Below are positions 33,105 through 45,000 of a stretch of DNA of 64,000 bases, piece after piece. The stretch is from Rhynchopus sp. YZ270_cl-10 (taxonomy: Eukaryota; Euglenozoa; Diplonemea; Diplonemida; Diplonemidae): the NCBI GenBank assembly GCA_964035575.1, contig OZ037888.1:1302001-1366000 (forward strand), written 5' to 3'. Position numbers and translations under genes: made by a program. Every line of letters begins with the position of its first letter. The first letter of the stretch is position 1. The notes beneath the pieces were generated by a model. It saw only the letters and a list, made by a program, of their open reading frames with translations, was not told where the DNA came from and ran no database searches.

Positions 33105-34007
33105 GGCATAGGTGCCCGCCGAGTCGTTTTTGGGCGAGTTGTCGGAACTTTACGATTTCACCTAACAACTCGCCCAAAACTCGGACAACTCGGCCACAAC
33201 TCGCCCTATACTCGGCACAACTCGCCCTATACTCGGCACAACTCGGCCACAACTCGGCCACAACTCGCCCATTTATACAGGCAAAAACATACAGGGATGG
33301 GAGGTGACGTTGTAAGGTTACACACATGTAACGTTGGTACAACACATAATCTCAAGAAAAACAACCAGGGCTAAGGCCAAACGCCACTCATTACATGCAC
33401 CTTGTCATATGACTAGTCATAGGTGGTAACTAGGTCGCGGTGGTCCATGGGCCACCGTGCACTTTTGGTAATTGCTGGGGGGAATGGGATATACTCCGTA
33501 CATGGATACACACAGAACACACGGTTCCCCAGACATCTGTCAGGCAATCACTGATTCACTTCACACAGGTCGGGCAGGCGCTGCCTGCCCATCCTCTTTT
33601 CCTGTCTGCTATCGATTCCAGGTTCACAACGTTCACACGTTTAGTCAAAATGCTTTGGGCGACGACTTCCTTTGGGATACACAAAACCACACAAAGCGCA
33701 CATTCACAGACCAGCTGTGAAGCGTGGGATGCACGAGATAAAACGTGATGTGGTGTACCTGTGTACCTGTGTACCTGTGTACCTGTGTACCTGTGTACCT
33801 GTGTACCTGTGTACCTGTGTACCTGTGTACCTGTGTACCTGTGTACCTGTGTACCTGTGTACCTGTGTACCTGTGTACCTGTGTACCTGTGTTTTTGTAG
33901 CCATAAAAAATCCCAAAAAAAAACAACTCGCCCAAAAAAAATGGGCGAGTTGTTGGCCGAATTTGGGCGAGTTGCCGAGTTGTTTTAACTCGCCGGGCAC
34001 CTATGCC
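33105..34007. mobile_element. Inverted-repeat element inserted at the edge of another (TA target duplication)
   Basis: The ends are GGCATAGGTGCCCG and the near-complement, flanked by TA at 33103-33104 and 34008-34009. It is rich in ACTCGCC/GGCGAGT motifs near both ends and contains a TGTACCTG satellite. The downstream TA is also the left TA of the next element, so this one landed exactly on the other's target duplication. No gene inside. Confidence 0.6.
33754..33892. repeat. TGTACCTG octanucleotide satellite, about 17 copies
   Basis: An uninterrupted run of the 8-base unit within the 33105-34007 element. It gives spurious open frames on both strands. Confidence 0.9.
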
Positions 34008-34009
34008 TA

Positions 34010-35195
34010 GGGGATATCAAAGGGGTGTCACATTTGACGTTTTTCAAATTAGTGAAAACCGCCTATCAGAAAGTGCCAAAACCGCCTCCAACCACCCCAC
34101 ACCCCCCAGAAAACCTGTTCTTGCCCCGAAACTACCCATAGGGAGGTTTTCTGGGCCGTAAAATGCAATTCTAAAAAAGTGGTCACACTTCTGTACCTGG
34201 GCACCCCCACAGAACCCCCTTCAGAATACTAGAAAATAAAGTTCGATAACGCCACGGTCGGAGAGGGTTGGAAAGCAGGCTGAGGCACACGCGACGCTTG
34301 TGCTGGTGTTCTTCGGGGGAGAACTGTGCAGAAAGCCCCTGGGCAGCATCTTGCATGGCCGCAGAGAGGTTGAGGAGAAGGGGGGAGTTAGGGGGTGCGA
34401 CTCCACTGTTTATAGGTGGGAACCATTGTCGTAATAACTTCTTACGGCATTTTTGGTCATTTCCATGCCACCTCCGGTCGGAAAACCCCCCAGAAATGGG
34501 TCAGAAACGCACTGTGACCCGAAAACCCATGATAAGGGCGACTCAGAATATGATAAAATGCAAAAAAATAGTGAAAAAGTGGCTTTTTGACGGTTTTGGC
34601 CATGTTGGGTAAAATAGCCATTTTTGAGGGAAAATTCAAAAAAAACAGCAAAATTTCGACGTCATGACAGCTGCTTAGGCACAAACCTGCCCCAAAAATG
34701 TCCTGTGAGTCTATTCCGACCTGTTTTGGACACTTTCGGTACTTTTTTTGACCGTTTTTTGCTGTTTTTGTGGTAAAAAACGTCCTATGATAGTCCTATA
34801 CTAATCGCAAGACACCGTTTGTCCCGTCTGGACCAATATGTGGGCCAAAAAATGGGTGAAAACCCCCGAAAAAGCACTCGGGAGCCCAGATAGTTCCAAA
34901 TTTCCACCAGAAACCCACCCAAACACCTCAAAAACATGCCAGGAAAACATTTTTAAAACTATAGGGAGCCACACCCCCTATGGTGAGGTGTGCCCAGGTA
35001 CAGAAGTGTGACCACTTTTTTAGAATTGCATTTTACGGCCCAGAAAACCTCCCTATGGGTAGTTTCGGGGCAAGAACAGGTTTTCTGGGGGGTGTGGGGT
35101 GGTTGGAGGCGGTTTTGGCACTTTCTGATAGGCGGTTTTCACTTATTTTGAAAAACGTCAAATGTGACACTTTTAAATAGGCCTTTGATATCCCC
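34010..35195. mobile_element. Inverted-repeat element, 1.19 kb, long arms, TA target duplication
   Basis: The ends are GGGGATATCAAAGG and its complement. Similarity continues for nearly 200 bases on each side (about 34012-34205 against 34987-35194) with small indels. TA lies on both sides. The GC-rich part at 34250-34400 differs in composition from the rest and might be captured host DNA, but no frame there is convincing. Confidence 0.65.
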
Positions 35196-36078
35196 TACCC
35201 CCCCCCCCCCCTGATTTTGCAATTCTCCCTGCACCTGAAAGCCTCACCATCTTTCATGTTTTCTCGTCCCTCTTCCCCCCTTGTCCCATTCCCTCCATTA
35301 CACATTTCGCGGGATTTAGCGGAACTGCCCCCCTTCTTACCTCACCACTTTGTGTGAAGACATCACTGTGCATATAGGTATGAAAGGAGGGGTGAGTGGT
35401 GGTGATTTTTCATTTTTCTTCCAAAAGTTTTTTTTCCATATTTTCCATTCTTTTTTGTGTCCATCCAGTTTTTTTTTTCTTCTTTATTCCCCCCCCGGAT
35501 TCCCCCTCTCCCCTTACTCCGCGCAATTTCTACTTTGGGAAGGCTCGTTTTTTGTAGCCGTCCCTTTATTATGTTTTTCAAATAAACCCCTACCTCCGCG
35601 AGCGGAAGAAAAAAAATTGGGGTGTACTAAATTGCCACCCGTTGTTATTCAAATTTTAAATTCCAACCTCACTGCCTACCCTCCCAACAAATAGTTTAAA
35701 CGACGTGTTTGAACTTTGTTTTTTTCCCCCCCACCTACGTTCGCCGTAAGGTGGGCACTTAGGCGATTGTTGACAAAACCTGCACCAATCAAATGTAGCG
35801 AAGAAAACACCGCTGAGGTTCGTCTACAAACTGAGAAAGGGGGGAAAACAGTATACACAATTTTAAAGAAAACAACCAAAAAAAGGGAAAAAAAACACAC
35901 GAAAAAAGGTGTAGAGAAAGAGCAACATACCCCCTCCCATTATTTTTAAAACACTCTGTCCTCCCTCCTCCCTCCTCCCTCCCCCATACCCCATACCCCA
36001 TTCCTCCACCAGGTAATTCCCCCTTTCTCTTTACCCTTGGATCTTTTCTATTCTTCTAAACTTCTTATAAGTAACACA
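35196..36078. repeat. End of decayed ninth spacer and leader of the giant gene
   Basis: 35228-35420 matches the array spacer (CACATTTCGCGGGATT, GCGGAACTGCCCC, GTGTGAAGACA). A weak version of the conserved hairpin lies near 35737-35765. After that the sequence is unique, ending in long CCTCCCTCC tracts (35955-36030) and a pyrimidine stretch with AG at 36070-36071, eight bases before the ATG. No gene seen. Confidence 0.55.
36018..36078 (+). promoter_or_regulatory. Pyrimidine tract and AG upstream of the giant gene
   Basis: Pyrimidine-rich sequence (CCCCCTTTCTCTTTACCC, TTCTATTCTTCTAAACTTC) leads to AG at 36070-36071, then TAACACA and ATG. Spacing and the CACA just before the start match the array genes, suggesting shared handling of the 5' end. 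Confidence 0.45.
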
Positions 36079-39000
36079 ATGATCCACCGGGCTGTGTGTG
36101 TCATCCACATATTGTTTCTGTCACATCTCGCCTCTGTACATGGGACGTCCTCTGTTGCCACCCAGGTCACGTGGTGTGCCTCACATGCTACCTGTCAAAT
36201 GCACGGTGATGCCTCTGGGGTGTGCTCTTCCCAGCAGTGCTCCTGCAGCAGTTCCTACAGCGGAAAGCAGCTCTGCCTTAAGAAAAAGAAGGAGAAGTCT
36301 CCTGTGCAGGTGCAGGTGCACTTTGCGATCACTGCGTTCCAGAGCACACATGTTGCGCTGATCAATGCTGTGCTGGAGGTCGTGCTGGACACAGAAGCGT
36401 CGCGCACTGAAGTGGAGGACGGTGTGGTGAGTGCGGTGTTCTCTGCTGTGAAGTACCGTGACATCGTGGGTGCGGACATCGGCTCGCACCTTGCGTCGCT
36501 TGCGTCCACTGCGAAGGAGTACAAAGCACTGCACGCCGTGCTCGGCAGCCCTACAGCAATCCACCTCGCCGTGCTCGCCCCCTGCAATGTCTCCTCTGCC
36601 GACGCCACCGAACGGCTTGCAAACGGAACCTGCGTCGCACTGTCCTGTGAAGACGGCTTTCTCCTGCAAGGTGGCGCCTGCATAGTCGCCCCCGCAGCGC
36701 CGCCTACACAGGGGCTCTTCAAGTGGTGTGTCGCAGATGAGTCCTGCAGAATGCATGGTGACGGTGCAGCGGCGTGCGATGCTGCTGCGTGTGCGTGCAG
36801 TCCAGGCTACTCGAGTGTCGGTGCTGCGCAGGTGTGTGTGCCTGCAGTGTCGGCGGCAACAGCGTCGGCGGATGTGCTTGTGGAGATGGTGTGGAAGGTG
36901 AACTGCATGTTCTTCTCGACAACCTTTGTGGCGCTTGTGAAGGAGGTTGTGGAGGATGCGTTTGGTGTTGCGCCGTCGGATGTGGATGTCGACTGTGGCA
37001 CTGTGCGTGCGGTGGTGCTGGACGTAGCGTATGCGGACATGCCTGCCGCAGGTGCCAGCATCGAGGCGAAGCTGAACCTGCGCTACGCGAACAGCCCGCT
37101 CTTCTTCCTGATGCGCATTCTCCTGGGCATGCCAGTCTCCACCTCTGTCACCGTGCAGCCGCCCTGCCACATCGCAGGGGCCACACAGACACGCAGGATC
37201 GCAGACGGCAGCTGCACTATTGTCGCCTGCAGTGCGGGCCTCATCCCCACTGGGGGGACATGCTCTGCTGCAGGCCAATGCACCGATGCGTGGACAAAGG
37301 GCGCCACCTCGCTGTGCCTGCTGAACATCCCGAACCTGCACTCCCGCAAATGGGGTTGGACGAACAGGCTGTATGGCTCGGAGACGATGCAGATGTACAG
37401 CGGTGCGACGAACTGCAACACCGGTGCGGGGACGATTGTTGCCGACGTGAAGGTGCTGTTCAACGGGAACCTGCTGGACGTGGTGGTGTACATGCGTGCG
37501 GGGTGGAGGGTGGAGGATATGTCACTGCACATTGCGAGCAGCATCCTCCCCTACACAAGCAGCAAGGTGTACACCGCTTCGCCTGCGTATTTCCGCTTCA
37601 AGAAGTCAGGCACTGAGGGCACCATCTTCAAGTTCCGTGTCTACACCTACCACCTCTTCCTCGCCTTCCACACAGTCGTCTGCCCAGACATCCCCGAAAC
37701 AGCACTCCCCTCCACGGACACACCTGCCGTCGCGCCACCCACCACCCAAGCTACCTTGATACAGTGGTGCCTCGATGACGCCTCCTGCCAGATGCACGGC
37801 GACACTGCTGCGACCTGCTCTGACAACCTCTGCACCTGCAACGCACCGTACGACGGTGTTGTTGCCGGAGCTGAGGTCTGTGCGGCCACGATGTGGGACA
37901 CTGCGGATGTGATGGTGCGTCTTGCGTGGGACGTCTCGTTTGGGGTGTCTGAGGCTGCGTATTTGGCGTTGCTGGGGCGCGCTTTGGAGGGTGTGTTGGT
38001 GAGCACAGTGTCGCAGATGGACGTCGACGAAGGTGTGGTGCGTGCAGTGCTGATGGACGTCGCCTACACACACCTCGCAGCAGCAGACATCAACCAGACG
38101 CTCGCAGGCCTCTACAGCAGCGAAGCCGCGTACACCGCAATGCGCGACGGTGCAGGTCTGCCGCGCTCTGTTGTCATCTCCGTCTTCGGCCCCTGCACAC
38201 TCCCCGGGGCAAACGAAACAGAGCGCCTCACAAACGGCCTCTGTGCTGCAGTGTCCTGCACACAGGGATACATCCTCGACGACACGACATGCCTCGTTCA
38301 GGACAACGTGACCACAGTGGAGTACATCTGGTGCACAGCGGACGAGACGTGTCGCATGCACGGCGACACCTCGGCAGTGTGTGTGAACATGGCTTGTGCA
38401 TGTGGGTCTGCCCACACCGCCGTCCTGACAGCAGAGGTCTGTGTTGAGACGGCCGCACAGAACAGAGCAGACGAGAGTGCAGATATCCTAGTGGAGCTTG
38501 TCTGGCGTGTGGAGTGCACTGCCATCACCGCTGCGTTTGCGGCCACGATCCGTGCGCTCGTGGAGGCAGGGGTGGGTGTACAGGCGGACGCTGCCAGCAG
38601 CGAATGCGGGACTGCGCGCTTTGTGTTCACGAACGTGACGTACACTGCTATTGTCGACTCAGCCGAGGCCGCGAAGCTGCAGCTTGCAGGCAACGAGACT
38701 GCTGCGGACGGCGATATGAACGTCACCCTAGGGATGCCCGTTGCCATCACCACCACCGTTCTTGCACCGTGCAGCATTGCGAATGCGACCGCCACCGCCA
38801 GGACCACCGATGGAAAGTGTGTCGCCGTCTCCTGCCACAACGACTACATCTCTGCTGGTGGCTCCTGCGTGCAGGCAGGCGAGTGCCAGACAGCGTGGGC
38901 ACGTGGTGTGACGTCCACCTGCTTCCTCAACGTGCGTGGCCTCAGTGCTTGGGGGTGGACAAACCAGGTGGCCTCCACCGAGCGGATGACGTTGTGGGTG

Positions 39001-42000
39001 AACGCTGTTGGGTGCAACACGGGAGCTGCGGCGGATGTGGGGACAGTGCAGGTGTCAAAGCAGAACTCACTGTTGGATGTTACAGTGGAGCTTGCAGACG
39101 GGTGGCGAGTAGACACGTCTGCACTCTGGATCGGTGGCAGCAAGCTGCCGCTCAACAGCAAAGGTGACTACACGGCAGACGCTGCGTTCTTCCCGTACAA
39201 AAGCAGCACCGCAACCTTTGGCAGCGCTGCCGCCAACCAGTACCTCGCACTCTATGTGCGGGTGTGCCCGGGTACAGACAACACCACACCGACACAGGCA
39301 CCAACATCCGCGGCACCTGCCACCCCATCGCCACCGCTCGCAGTCACAACAGTGAAGTGGTGTCTGACGGATGCATCTTGTCGCCAGCACAGCGACACAG
39401 CAGCTGTGTGCAACACAGCAGCACACACCTGTACGTGCAGCCCTGCCTACACAGGCGTCGTGCCTGCAGCAGCGGTGTGCGCACAGCTGCAGAGCGACAC
39501 AGCGGATGTCATGGTCGAGCTCGTGTGGGACGACGTGACCGTCTTCCAGAGTGCCTTTCTCTCGCTGCTGGAGAGCATGCTTGCGTCCATGCTCGGGCCC
39601 GTATACCACATCGAGCTCTCTGACGGCGCTGTCCGCAGCATCGTGTCGGCACAGTACACGTCGATCGCTAGTGCAGATGTGGGCCAGACTCTGTGTGCAC
39701 TGTATGACACAGCAGACGAGTACGCAGAGATGAAGAGCGTCCTCGGCCTGCCGTCGCAAAGCACGCTCACAGTGCTCGAGCCGTGCCATGTGCCCAGGGC
39801 AAACGAGACAGAGCGCCTTGCGAACGGAACCTGCGTTGCCGTCACCTGCCAGGCCGGAGACATCAACGTGAACGGTGTGTGTGTGGAGGACCTCACCCCT
39901 GCGTCAGTCCTGTGGTGTGTGGATGACAGTGCGTGTCGCATGCACGGCGACACGGCGGCCACGTGCAGCGACAATATGTGCAGGTGTGCTTCGTCCGGCT
40001 TCGCTGCCTTCATGTCTGCTGAGGTGTGCACGGCAAGCGGAGCAGACGGCACTGCATCTGTGCTCGTGGAACTGGTGTGGGAGGTTGACTGTGATGACTT
40101 CACCAGCACACTGCTTGCGCTTGCCATTGCAGCTGTAGAGGCTGCCACTGGTGTGCAGGCGGCAGCGGCGGTGTCTGACTGTGGCACTGCGCGTGTCCTG
40201 CTGAACAGCGTTGCGTACTCGACACTTCTCTCTGCAGACATTGGCGCAGCGCTCGCTACCCACACCGCACTGCAGGCGTTGGGCGTACCTGGCACTACGC
40301 TGTCGGTGTTGGGCCCATGCGACGCTCCCTCGGGCACATCATCTTCGCAACGCGATGCCTCTGGCTCATGCCGTGCAGTTGCCTGTGACAGCGGATACGT
40401 TCTGGCAGGTGGACAGTGCATCGACAGGGGCATGTGCGAGTCAGCATGGGTCAAGGGTGCAGAGTCGACGTCGTTCCAGAACCTGCGCCGCCTCAAGTCC
40501 ACGTCGTGGGGGTGGACGAACGCCATCTCCTCCTCCGAGTCTATGCAGCTGTGGGCCAGGGCGCGCAGCTGCAACACCAACAGGGCCGTGCACGTTGGGG
40601 ATGTGTATGTGACACTGGAGGGCACCGTGCTTGATATCACTGTGGTGATGAAGGACACGTGGAAGCTGACAGACGTGTCCCTGTGGGTTGGCACAGACAA
40701 GCTTCCCAAGAAGCGTGGCTACTACACCGCACGCCCGTCGCGCTTCCCGTACAAGAAGACCGGGTCGGGTGACTACCGCTTCCGTGTGAACACGTACTGC
40801 CTCTACATGGCGATGCATGTGACTGTGTGCAAGGGGGACCCAGAGGTGACCATTGCGCCCACGCCTGCACCGGTTCTTGCCACACCTGCACCGACAGTGA
40901 TGCCAACTACGGTGATATGGTGCACAGGCGATGAGGCGTGCAGAGCGCACGGCGACAGCAATGCCACCTGCAACACTGCCCTCCCCGCGTGCACGTGCAG
41001 CAGTGGGTTCGCGACTGTTGCGTCTGCGAAGCTCTGCCTCGACGATGACGCAGCAACGTCGCCTGTGCTCGTCACGCTTGCATGGGATGCAGACTTTGGC
41101 AGCTTCGAAAGCAGCTTTCTTGCACTGCTGGACGCAATGCTGGAGGCACACCTCAACACCGACGTTGCGGTTATGGAGCTTGCCGACGGTGTCGTGCGTG
41201 CCGTGCTCGAGGGGGTGTCGTACGCACAGCTCCTGGGTGTGGACATTGGCGGCTACCTCTCCTCGCTGTACCAGCTCAACGATGAGTACACTCGCATGGG
41301 CGACGTGCTTGGACTGCCTTTTGAGAGCACTGTCACTGTCCTGGACCCGTGCTCCGTGTTTGGTGCTCTGGAGACAGAACGTATCGCAGACGGCACCTGC
41401 GTTGCAGTGTCGTGTGATGACCTTTATGACCTGGACGATGGTGAGTGTGTGAACGCCACGAATGTTACACTTGCATCGCAAACCGTGTACCACTGGTGTG
41501 TGAGTGATGACTCGTGCCAGATGCACGGTGATGCGAGTGCTGCGTGCAACGTGACGACGCACACCTGTGTGTGTAGTGCTGGATATGTAAGTGTTGCGGA
41601 TGCGGAGGTGTGTGTGCCCAGCGACGCAGCTGCTCCTGGTACAATGACATCCCCTGTGCTGCTTGAGGTATCGTGGCGGGCAGAGTGCTCGCACTTCTCA
41701 CCGGACTTCGTTGCGCTGGTGAGCAGAGTGCTCTCGGGTGCGCTGCACACGTCTGCCGTCGACATTGCTGTGGACTGCAGCACCGTGCGTGCAGTGCTTT
41801 CCGACGTGACGTACGACGCCACCCTTGCTGCAGGTGCCGCTGTTGAGGCAGTGCTGCTGCAATACTACGCAAATGACACCGCCTTCGACATCATGCAGCA
41901 GATCGTAGGTGTTCCACACCTCATGTCCCTCACTGTCCTCGCCCCGTGCAGCGTCCCCGGTGCCACAGCTTCCCGGTACAACGCTGCCGGGCGCTGCATC

Positions 42001-45000
42001 GCGCTCGGATGTGTGACGGGCTACGCCCTGCAGGACAACGCATGTGTGTCGGACGGGCGCTGCCTGTCTGCGTGGGTGAAGGGCGACAACGCGTTCTGCT
42101 TCCTGAACTTCAAAGGGCTGCCGTCACCGAGGTGGGGGTGGACCAACAAAGTGCACGCGTCGCAGACTATGGGGTTGTGGGCAGGGGCGGACAGGTGCAA
42201 CACTGCAAACGGGTTCAAAGTGGGTGACGTTGCGGTGTCTGTGGACCGGAACGACATCGACGTGTCGATCGACGTTGACGCAGGGTGGCGTGTGGTGCAC
42301 ACGTCCCTGTGGGTTGGGTCCTACACGTTGCCACGTTCCAACGGAGGGTCACGGTGTTCGCCGTGGTACTTCCCGTACAAACGGTCGAAGGGAAACGGAC
42401 GGAAGTGGTACAAGCTCACCTCACGCCCATCTGTGCTCTTCATGTCGATGCATGTGACGGTCTGCCCCGTATGCCCGCCACCAGAGCCGACAGCCGCACC
42501 CACAGGGCTTCCTCCCACAGCACAGCCAACCGCAATCCCGACTGCAATTCCCACATCAGTGCCAACGGCAGTGCCCACTGCAATTCCAACAGCAATCCCG
42601 ACCAGCATACTGACAGCTATTCCCACAGCGGTTCCAACAGCAGAACCTACAACAATTCCGACAGCTATTCCAACAGCAGAGCCAACAGCAATTCCCACTG
42701 CTGAGCCAACCGCAATTCCGACAGCAGAACCCACAGCAATTCCCACAGCATCACCAACATCCATTCCGACAGCAGTTCCAACATTAGTGCCAACAGCTAT
42801 TCCCACGGCAATTCCGACAGCTATTCCGACTGCACAGCCAACAGCAATTCCAACATCAGTGCCGACAGCAATTCCCACAGCAATTCCGACAGCAGAACCT
42901 ACAACAATTCCCACAGCTATTCCAACAGCAGAGCCAACAGCAATTCCCACTGCTGAGCCAACCGCAGTTCCCACGGCAATTCCGACCGCAGTTCCAACAT
43001 CAGTGCCAACAGCTATTCCCACAGCAGTTCCAACATATGTGCCTACCGCAATTCCCACAGCTGAACCGACAGCTATCCCCACTGCTGAGCCAACCGCAAT
43101 TCCGACAGCAGAACCCACAGCAATTCCCACAGCATCACCAACATCCATTCCGACAGCAGTTCCAACATTAGTGCCAACAGCTATTCCCACGGCAATTCCG
43201 ACAGCAATTCCGACTGCAATTCCAACAGCAGAACCAACGGCACAACCAACCGCTGTCCCCACCGTTGTACCAACACCTTCCCCTCCAGACGTGCCCACTA
43301 TCTTTACGTGGTGCTTGACAAACTCATCTTGTCAGCAGAACGGTGATACGTCAGCCACGTGTGACAACGACACGAACGAGTGCACGTGTGGAGCAGGCTT
43401 TGACCCTGTCGCGTTTGCACAGGTGTGTGCCCCCACAGGCGGGGGCGGGAGCACCACTGCAGATGTGCTGGTGTCGCTGTCCTTTGGGTCTGCGTTTGGT
43501 ACGAATGCGACAACCTTCACCGCCACTCTCACCAACGCGACACAGACGCTGCTTGGTGGGGGCTTGCTTGTGTCTGCCGAGGACAACGGGACGTTGACGA
43601 TGGTGTTCACGGGCGTGCCGTACGACGATATGGTTACATTTGACATCAGTACGTACCTTAACCAGCTGTACTCCACGGATCCTGACGTGGTGCTGCTGTT
43701 GGATGTGCTGGGGTTCACCCAAAGTACCGTGACCGTGCTGCCACCCTGCGAGTTCCTTCATGCATCGCAGACGACACGTCTTGTTGACGGCAGCTGTGTT
43801 CTTGTTGCGTGCGAGACGGACTTCTCTCTTGTGAACGGTGTGTGCGAGAGGGACGAGGTGTGCTATGACGCATGGGTCAAGCTTGCAGACTCCACGTGCT
43901 TCGATGACCTGACGCTTGTGGATCAGAGGTGGGGCTGGTCGAACAACCTGCACCAGACGTCGCAGTCAGGTGTGCTGTATGTTGGGGAGAAGACCTGCGA
44001 CGAAGGAGTAGCGGCTGTTGGGACTGTGCAGTTCACGTACTCCTCTGGCTTCTTCAACCTGCTCTCCACGACCACCACCTTCGAGCCGGGTTGGGAGGAG
44101 CAGGCCGGGCACACCGGACGCATCTACGTGGGCGCTGAGCCGCTGCCCCAGCCTGACCCGATGCAGGCAGTGTACGACGCAGACCCTACTGGGTTCAGCG
44201 CAGTGTTCGGGAACACCCTCCTTGCGCCTGCAGGCAACTTCTACGTCGCAGTACACACATTTGTCTGTTCGTCTCTGCCGCTTCCAACCACAGCACCGAC
44301 GGCAGCACCGCCAACAGCAGCACCCACGCATGCACCCACAGCAGTTCCCACGACAGCACCGGCAACAGTAGCACCTACACACTCACCCACAGCAGTGCCC
44401 ACAGCAATTCCGACGGCCATTCCTACAGCAGAGCCTACTGCAGCGCCAACAGCTATTCCCACAGCAATTCCCACGGCAGTGCCAACAGCAATTCCAACAG
44501 CACCACCAACAGCAGAACCAACAGCAATGCCCACCGCAACCCCAACAGCGGCGCCGACAGCAGTGCCAACACAGGTACCCACAGCAGTGCCAGCAGCGCC
44601 GTTGGTAGCGCCCACCACTGCCACACCAACCACACCACCCTGCACCGACGCACCTGGCACTGTGCAGGTCGTTGTGGACGGCGAGGACCTTGCTGGGGTG
44701 AGCGTCACCGACGGCATGCTTGGGTGGGCGTACAACAACGTGCAGGTGACCTTGGGCGTTCCTGCACAGATGGTGCAGCAGGGCTTTCAAGCGTACCTTA
44801 CTGCGAACTACAGTGCGCCAGAGGGAGCGAACATCACTGTCACATGCCCTGATAACTGCCTCGGTACGCCGTGCGACGTGATGGTTGCCTTCTACACGTG
44901 TACGGCGTGTTCCAAGGACACAGATGGGAACCTGCCCACCCTGCTTCCTTCTGCGGGGTGGACTGACGGCGGCTGTGCACCGTCCTTTTCTCTGAACGGC

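Noticed and set aside
33645-34010. Open frames over the 8-base satellite
   Set aside because: Same artefact: the repeated TGTACCTG unit keeps all frames open on both strands.
34221-34612. GC-rich frame inside the 34010-35195 element
   Set aside because: Short, no recognisable domain, and located inside a non-coding inverted-repeat element; at most captured host DNA.
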